Shown: positions 62,501-64,000 of the stretch, in pieces | Numbering within the stretch: the stretch's first letter is position 1 | Layout of the letters: the number at the start of each line of letters is the position of its first letter | Source of the DNA: Oscheius dolichura | Lineage: Eukaryota > Nematoda > Chromadorea > Rhabditida > Rhabditidae | DNA length: 64,000 nucleotides | NCBI GenBank assembly: GCA_932521035.1 | Contig: OW051497.1 | Location: forward strand, 7,254,001-7,318,000 | Reading direction: 5' to 3' | Position numbers and translations under genes: made by a program | Notes under the pieces: model-generated | Databases searched by the model: none | Seen by the model: only the letters and a program-made list of their open reading frames with translations | What the model was told of the DNA's origin: nothing

Positions 62501-64000
62501 AACAGAAGCCAGTCGAAGTTCCGGCTCCAATCGAACAGAAGCCAGCCGAGGTTCCGGCTCCTGCTGAAGAGAAACCTGCGGAGGTACCGGCTCCAGTCGA
62601 ACAGAAACCAGCCGAGGTTCCTGCTTCTGCTGAAGAGAAACCTGCGGAGGTACCGGCTCCAGTAGAACAGAAACCAGCCGAGGTTCCCGCTCCAGTCGAA
62701 CAGAAATCAGCCGAGGTTCCCGCTCCAGTCGAACAGAAGCCAGCCGAGGTTCCTGCTGCTGCTGAAGAGAAACCTGCGGAGGTACCGGCTCCAGTAGAAC
62801 AGAAACCAGCCGAGGTTCCTGCTCCTGCTGAAGAGAAGCCAGCCGAGGTTCCGGCTCCTGCTGAAGAGAAACCTGCGGAGGTACCGGCTCCAATCGAACA
62901 GAAGCCAGTCGAAGTTCCGGCTCCAATCGAACAGAAACCAGCCGAGGTTCCCGCTCCTGCTGAAGAGAAACTTGTTGATGCTGTGGCGGAAACAAAATTG
63001 GATGTTGAAACCGAAGAGAGGATAGTGGTCGTGGTCGAAGAATTCCAGGAGTCGGCCAGCCAGGACGAGGTAACTCTAACGCTGGAACTTATCAAGCAGG
63101 ACGAATCATCGGGTCTCGAGATCGACTTGGTTGTGGAAACCGTGGATGTTGTGGAGGCTCTTCTTCAATCCTCGAAATCCAAGAAGCAACTAGTTCCCGC
63201 TCCAGCCGAACAGAAGCCAGCCGAGGTTCCTGCTCCTGCTGAAGAGAAACCTGCGGAGGTACCGGCTCCAATCGAACAGAAGCCAGTCGAAGTTCCGGCT
63301 CCAGTAGAACAGAAACCAGCCGAGGTTCCTGCTCCTGCTGAAGAGAAACCTGCGGAGGTACCGGCTCCAATCGAACAGAAGCCAGTCGAAGTTCCGGCTC
63401 CAATCGAACAGAAGCCAGCCGAGGTTCCGGCTCCTGCTGAAGAGAAACCTGCGGAGGTACCGGCTCCAATCGAACAGAAGCCAGCCGAGGTTCCGGCTCC
63501 TGCTGAAGAGAAACCTGCGGAGGTACCGGCTCCAATCGAACAGAAGCCATCCGAGGTTCCTGCTCCTGCTGAAGAGAAGCCAGCCGAGGTTCCGGCTCCT
63601 GCTGAAGAGAAACCTGCGGAGGTACCGGCTCCAGTCGAACAGAAACCAGCCGAGGTTCCCGCTCCTGCTGAAGAGAAGCCAGGCGAGGTTCCTGCTCCTG
63701 CTGAAGAGAAGCCAGCCGAGGTTCCTGCTCCTGCTGAAGAGAAGCCAGCCGAGGTTCCCGCTCCAATCGAACAGAAGCCAGCCGAGGTTCCGGCTCCTGC
63801 TGAAGAGAAACCTGCGGAGGTACCGGCTCCAATCGAACAGAAACCAGCCGAGGTTCCCGCTCCTGCTGAAGAGAAGCCAGGCGAGGTTCCTGCTCCTGCT
63901 GAAGAGAAGCCAGTCGAGGTTCCCGCTCCAATCGAACAGAAGCCAGCCGAGGTTCCGGCTCCTGCTGAAGAGAAACCTGCGGAGGTACCGGCTCCAATCG
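41537..64000 (+). CDS. ttn-1: Titin-like giant muscle protein, TTN-1-type, N-terminal part (runs off window)
   Basis: A giant sarcomeric protein providing elasticity and scaffolding in muscle. Start MDRDSSQRQRSVARELRVE at 41537 with a Ser/Thr-rich leader, then Ig domains recognised by the [W...D/E-x-G-x-Y-x-C-x-A-x-N] pattern, often with the first Cys replaced as in I-set domains. By splicing in frame I count 22: Ig1-2 (41.87-42.66 kb), Ig3-7 within exon 43236-45191, Ig8-10 (45.4-46.95 kb), Ig11 (48.95-49.3 kb), Ig12-13 in exon 49570-54267, Ig14-15 (54.4-55.5 kb), Ig16-22 (56.4-59.36 kb). Glu/Lys-rich linkers lie at 46.98-48.95 and 55.5-56.4 kb. From 59247 an uninterrupted exon holds the spring repeat up to the window end. 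No stop is reached; FnIII and kinase domains would lie beyond. Introns are 35-270 nt. Twitchin is less likely because of the PEV-rich spring. Confidence 0.88.
41870..49310 (+). other. Titin Ig domains 1-11 with acidic linkers
   Basis: Representative domain cores: FEWFCNDKPV and YKCTARNPAG (Ig1), FSWFVNGKEF and VVASNVHG (Ig2), IKWNVNGFEV (Ig3), FQWYVNNFEV (Ig4), FTWLINNFEL and VIARNSMG (Ig5), FSWFLNEEDV (Ig6), FEWILEHEKL (Ig7), VEWTKDDVNV and YKCLASNPYG (Ig8), IVWRKDDQPL and YTCSAESDHG (Ig9), VEWYFGENKL (Ig10), IIWSVDGDVI and YWCEAVNAAG (Ig11). Two linkers share the phrase RAAPDIVESAVTV / RAAPDIIESAVTV (about 43.61 and 43.78 kb), an internal duplication. The 47.1-47.9 kb linker is Glu/Lys-rich and probably extended or coiled-coil. 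Confidence 0.85.
49570..54267 (+). other. Titin giant exon, 4.7 kb, mostly disordered linker plus Ig12-13
   Basis: An exon of 4698 nt between a CTTTAG acceptor and a GTAAGC donor. Features in order: acidic Ser/Thr-rich part; a heptad-like helix (IDELKAETNALMSAMRRAEQ, about 50.34-50.41 kb); Pro/Lys-rich part; a helical segment around 51.0-51.5 kb; Pro-rich PPPRRRRTT and VPPPRVKKPP motifs that look like SH3 ligands (about 51.85-51.95 kb); a strongly basic patch KNLKNPLKKKEKKKG (about 52.17-52.22 kb); acidic stretches; then Ig12 (IDWVKGKKLV) and Ig13 (VVWFKDKKPL). Exon length is far above the local norm. Confidence 0.85.
54400..59360 (+). other. Titin Ig domains 14-22
   Basis: Cores: LIWIRDGRPL (Ig14), IQWLKNGEPV across an intron (Ig15), VTWFLNDNVI (Ig16), VTWEKNGTLL and FTCTIANGFG (Ig17), ISWSVDGQPV (Ig18), VQWFRNGVDV (Ig19), VTWLENGSPI (Ig20), IQWLINGTAP (Ig21), LTWRLEQKPI (Ig22). 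From Ig16 on, most domains contain the phrase YEDGV/EDGV after an intron that splits the domain at the same place, evidence of tandem domain-plus-intron duplication. Confidence 0.85.
60634..60861 (+). repeat. 228-bp coding spacer in titin spring, copy 1
   Basis: 76 residues, KLVDAVAETKLDVETEERIV through SSKSKKQLV. Unlike the Pro-rich units it is rich in Val/Glu/Asp with beta-strand-like stretches (IVVVVEEFQE, VTLTLELIKQ, LEIDLVVETVDVVEAL). Nearly identical at 61666-61893 and 62968-63195. Confidence 0.9.
61666..61893 (+). repeat. 228-bp coding spacer in titin spring, copy 2
   Basis: Differs from copy 1 at one site that I can see (GAGATAACG for GAGGTAACG, Val to Ile). 804 bp of 33-bp repeats separate it from copy 1. 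Confidence 0.9.
62968..63195 (+). repeat. 228-bp coding spacer in titin spring, copy 3
   Basis: Differs from copy 1 at one silent site that I can see (GTAACTCTA for GTAACGCTA). 1074 bp of repeats separate it from copy 2. Confidence 0.9.

Larger units (their letters stand above)
59506..64000 (+). repeat. 33-bp tandem repeat encoding an 11-residue Pro-Glu-Val spring (KPAEVPAPAEE / KPAEVPAPVEQ)
   Basis: The 33-nt unit keeps frame throughout and alternates between two residue types, PAPAEE and PAP(V/I)EQ. Units vary at few sites (A/V/S/G after Pro, GTTCCT/GTTCCG/GTACCG codons). One unit is six bases shorter near 61520. Composition matches the extensible PEVK/PEVT class of titin springs. The array is interrupted by three 228-bp spacers and runs off the window. 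Confidence 0.93.

Noticed and set aside
59372-63997. Long minus-strand ORFs (up to 429 codons) rich in Leu/Gln/Glu or Ser/Ala/Gly
   Set aside because: They are antisense readings of the 33-bp titin repeat, whose unit lacks stops in several frames. The plus frame continues from the Ig domains and is the real one.
59506-64000. CRISPR-like appearance of regularly repeated 33-bp units
   Set aside because: Units are contiguous, coding and in frame with titin; there are no unique spacers of constant size.

Overview
The window is animal DNA and almost certainly nematode. It carries a nematode-type serpentine chemoreceptor, a globin with a long disordered N-terminal extension, a C6/DUF281-like small secreted protein, an UNC-80 orthologue and the N-terminal part of a TTN-1-like giant titin. 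Introns are very small (mostly 35-48 nt, some only 28 nt) with GT..TTTAG/TTTCAG ends. Species cannot be fixed from this sequence. All exon structures were spliced by eye from reading frame, GT/AG sites and recalled family resemblance; no search or transcript was available.

Layout. 0-8 kb is a rearranged accessory region. It has two related copies of a Pro/Arg-rich gene family (a frameshifted-looking copy at about 0.8-1.6 kb and an intact-looking copy at 6.7-7.85 kb), a seven-transmembrane chemoreceptor gene (2670-3993, minus), an inverted duplicate of one of its exons (4920-5088), and a GC-rich inverted repeat (4753-5600). 7.85-12.6 kb holds no gene I can support. 12.6-17 kb is compact: a globin (plus), a convergent retinol-dehydrogenase-like SDR (minus), and a 103-residue membrane protein gene (plus) lying entirely inside an SDR intron. 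17.4-33.2 kb is one long minus-strand gene, unc-80, from start codon to stop codon, with a 0.64 kb foldback element in an intron. 33.2-38.7 kb is gene-poor. At 39.3-40 kb lies a four-exon gene for a small secreted Cys-rich protein.

From 41.5 kb to the right edge runs a titin-like gene: an N-terminal start, 22 recognisable Ig domains separated by acidic/Pro-rich linkers, one 4.7 kb exon, then more than 4.5 kb of uninterrupted 11-residue Pro-Glu-Val-rich spring repeat broken by three near-identical 76-residue spacers. The gene continues beyond the window, so kinase and FnIII regions, if present, are not visible.

The genes do not form an obvious pathway. UNC-80 (neuronal NALCN leak channel scaffold), titin (muscle elasticity) and a chemoreceptor are independent functions. 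The most unusual genome-level signals are stop codons placed inside or overlapping the AATAAA poly(A) signal in four genes, 28-nt introns, the nested gene, the palindromic duplication of a receptor exon, and the higher-order structure of the titin spring repeat.
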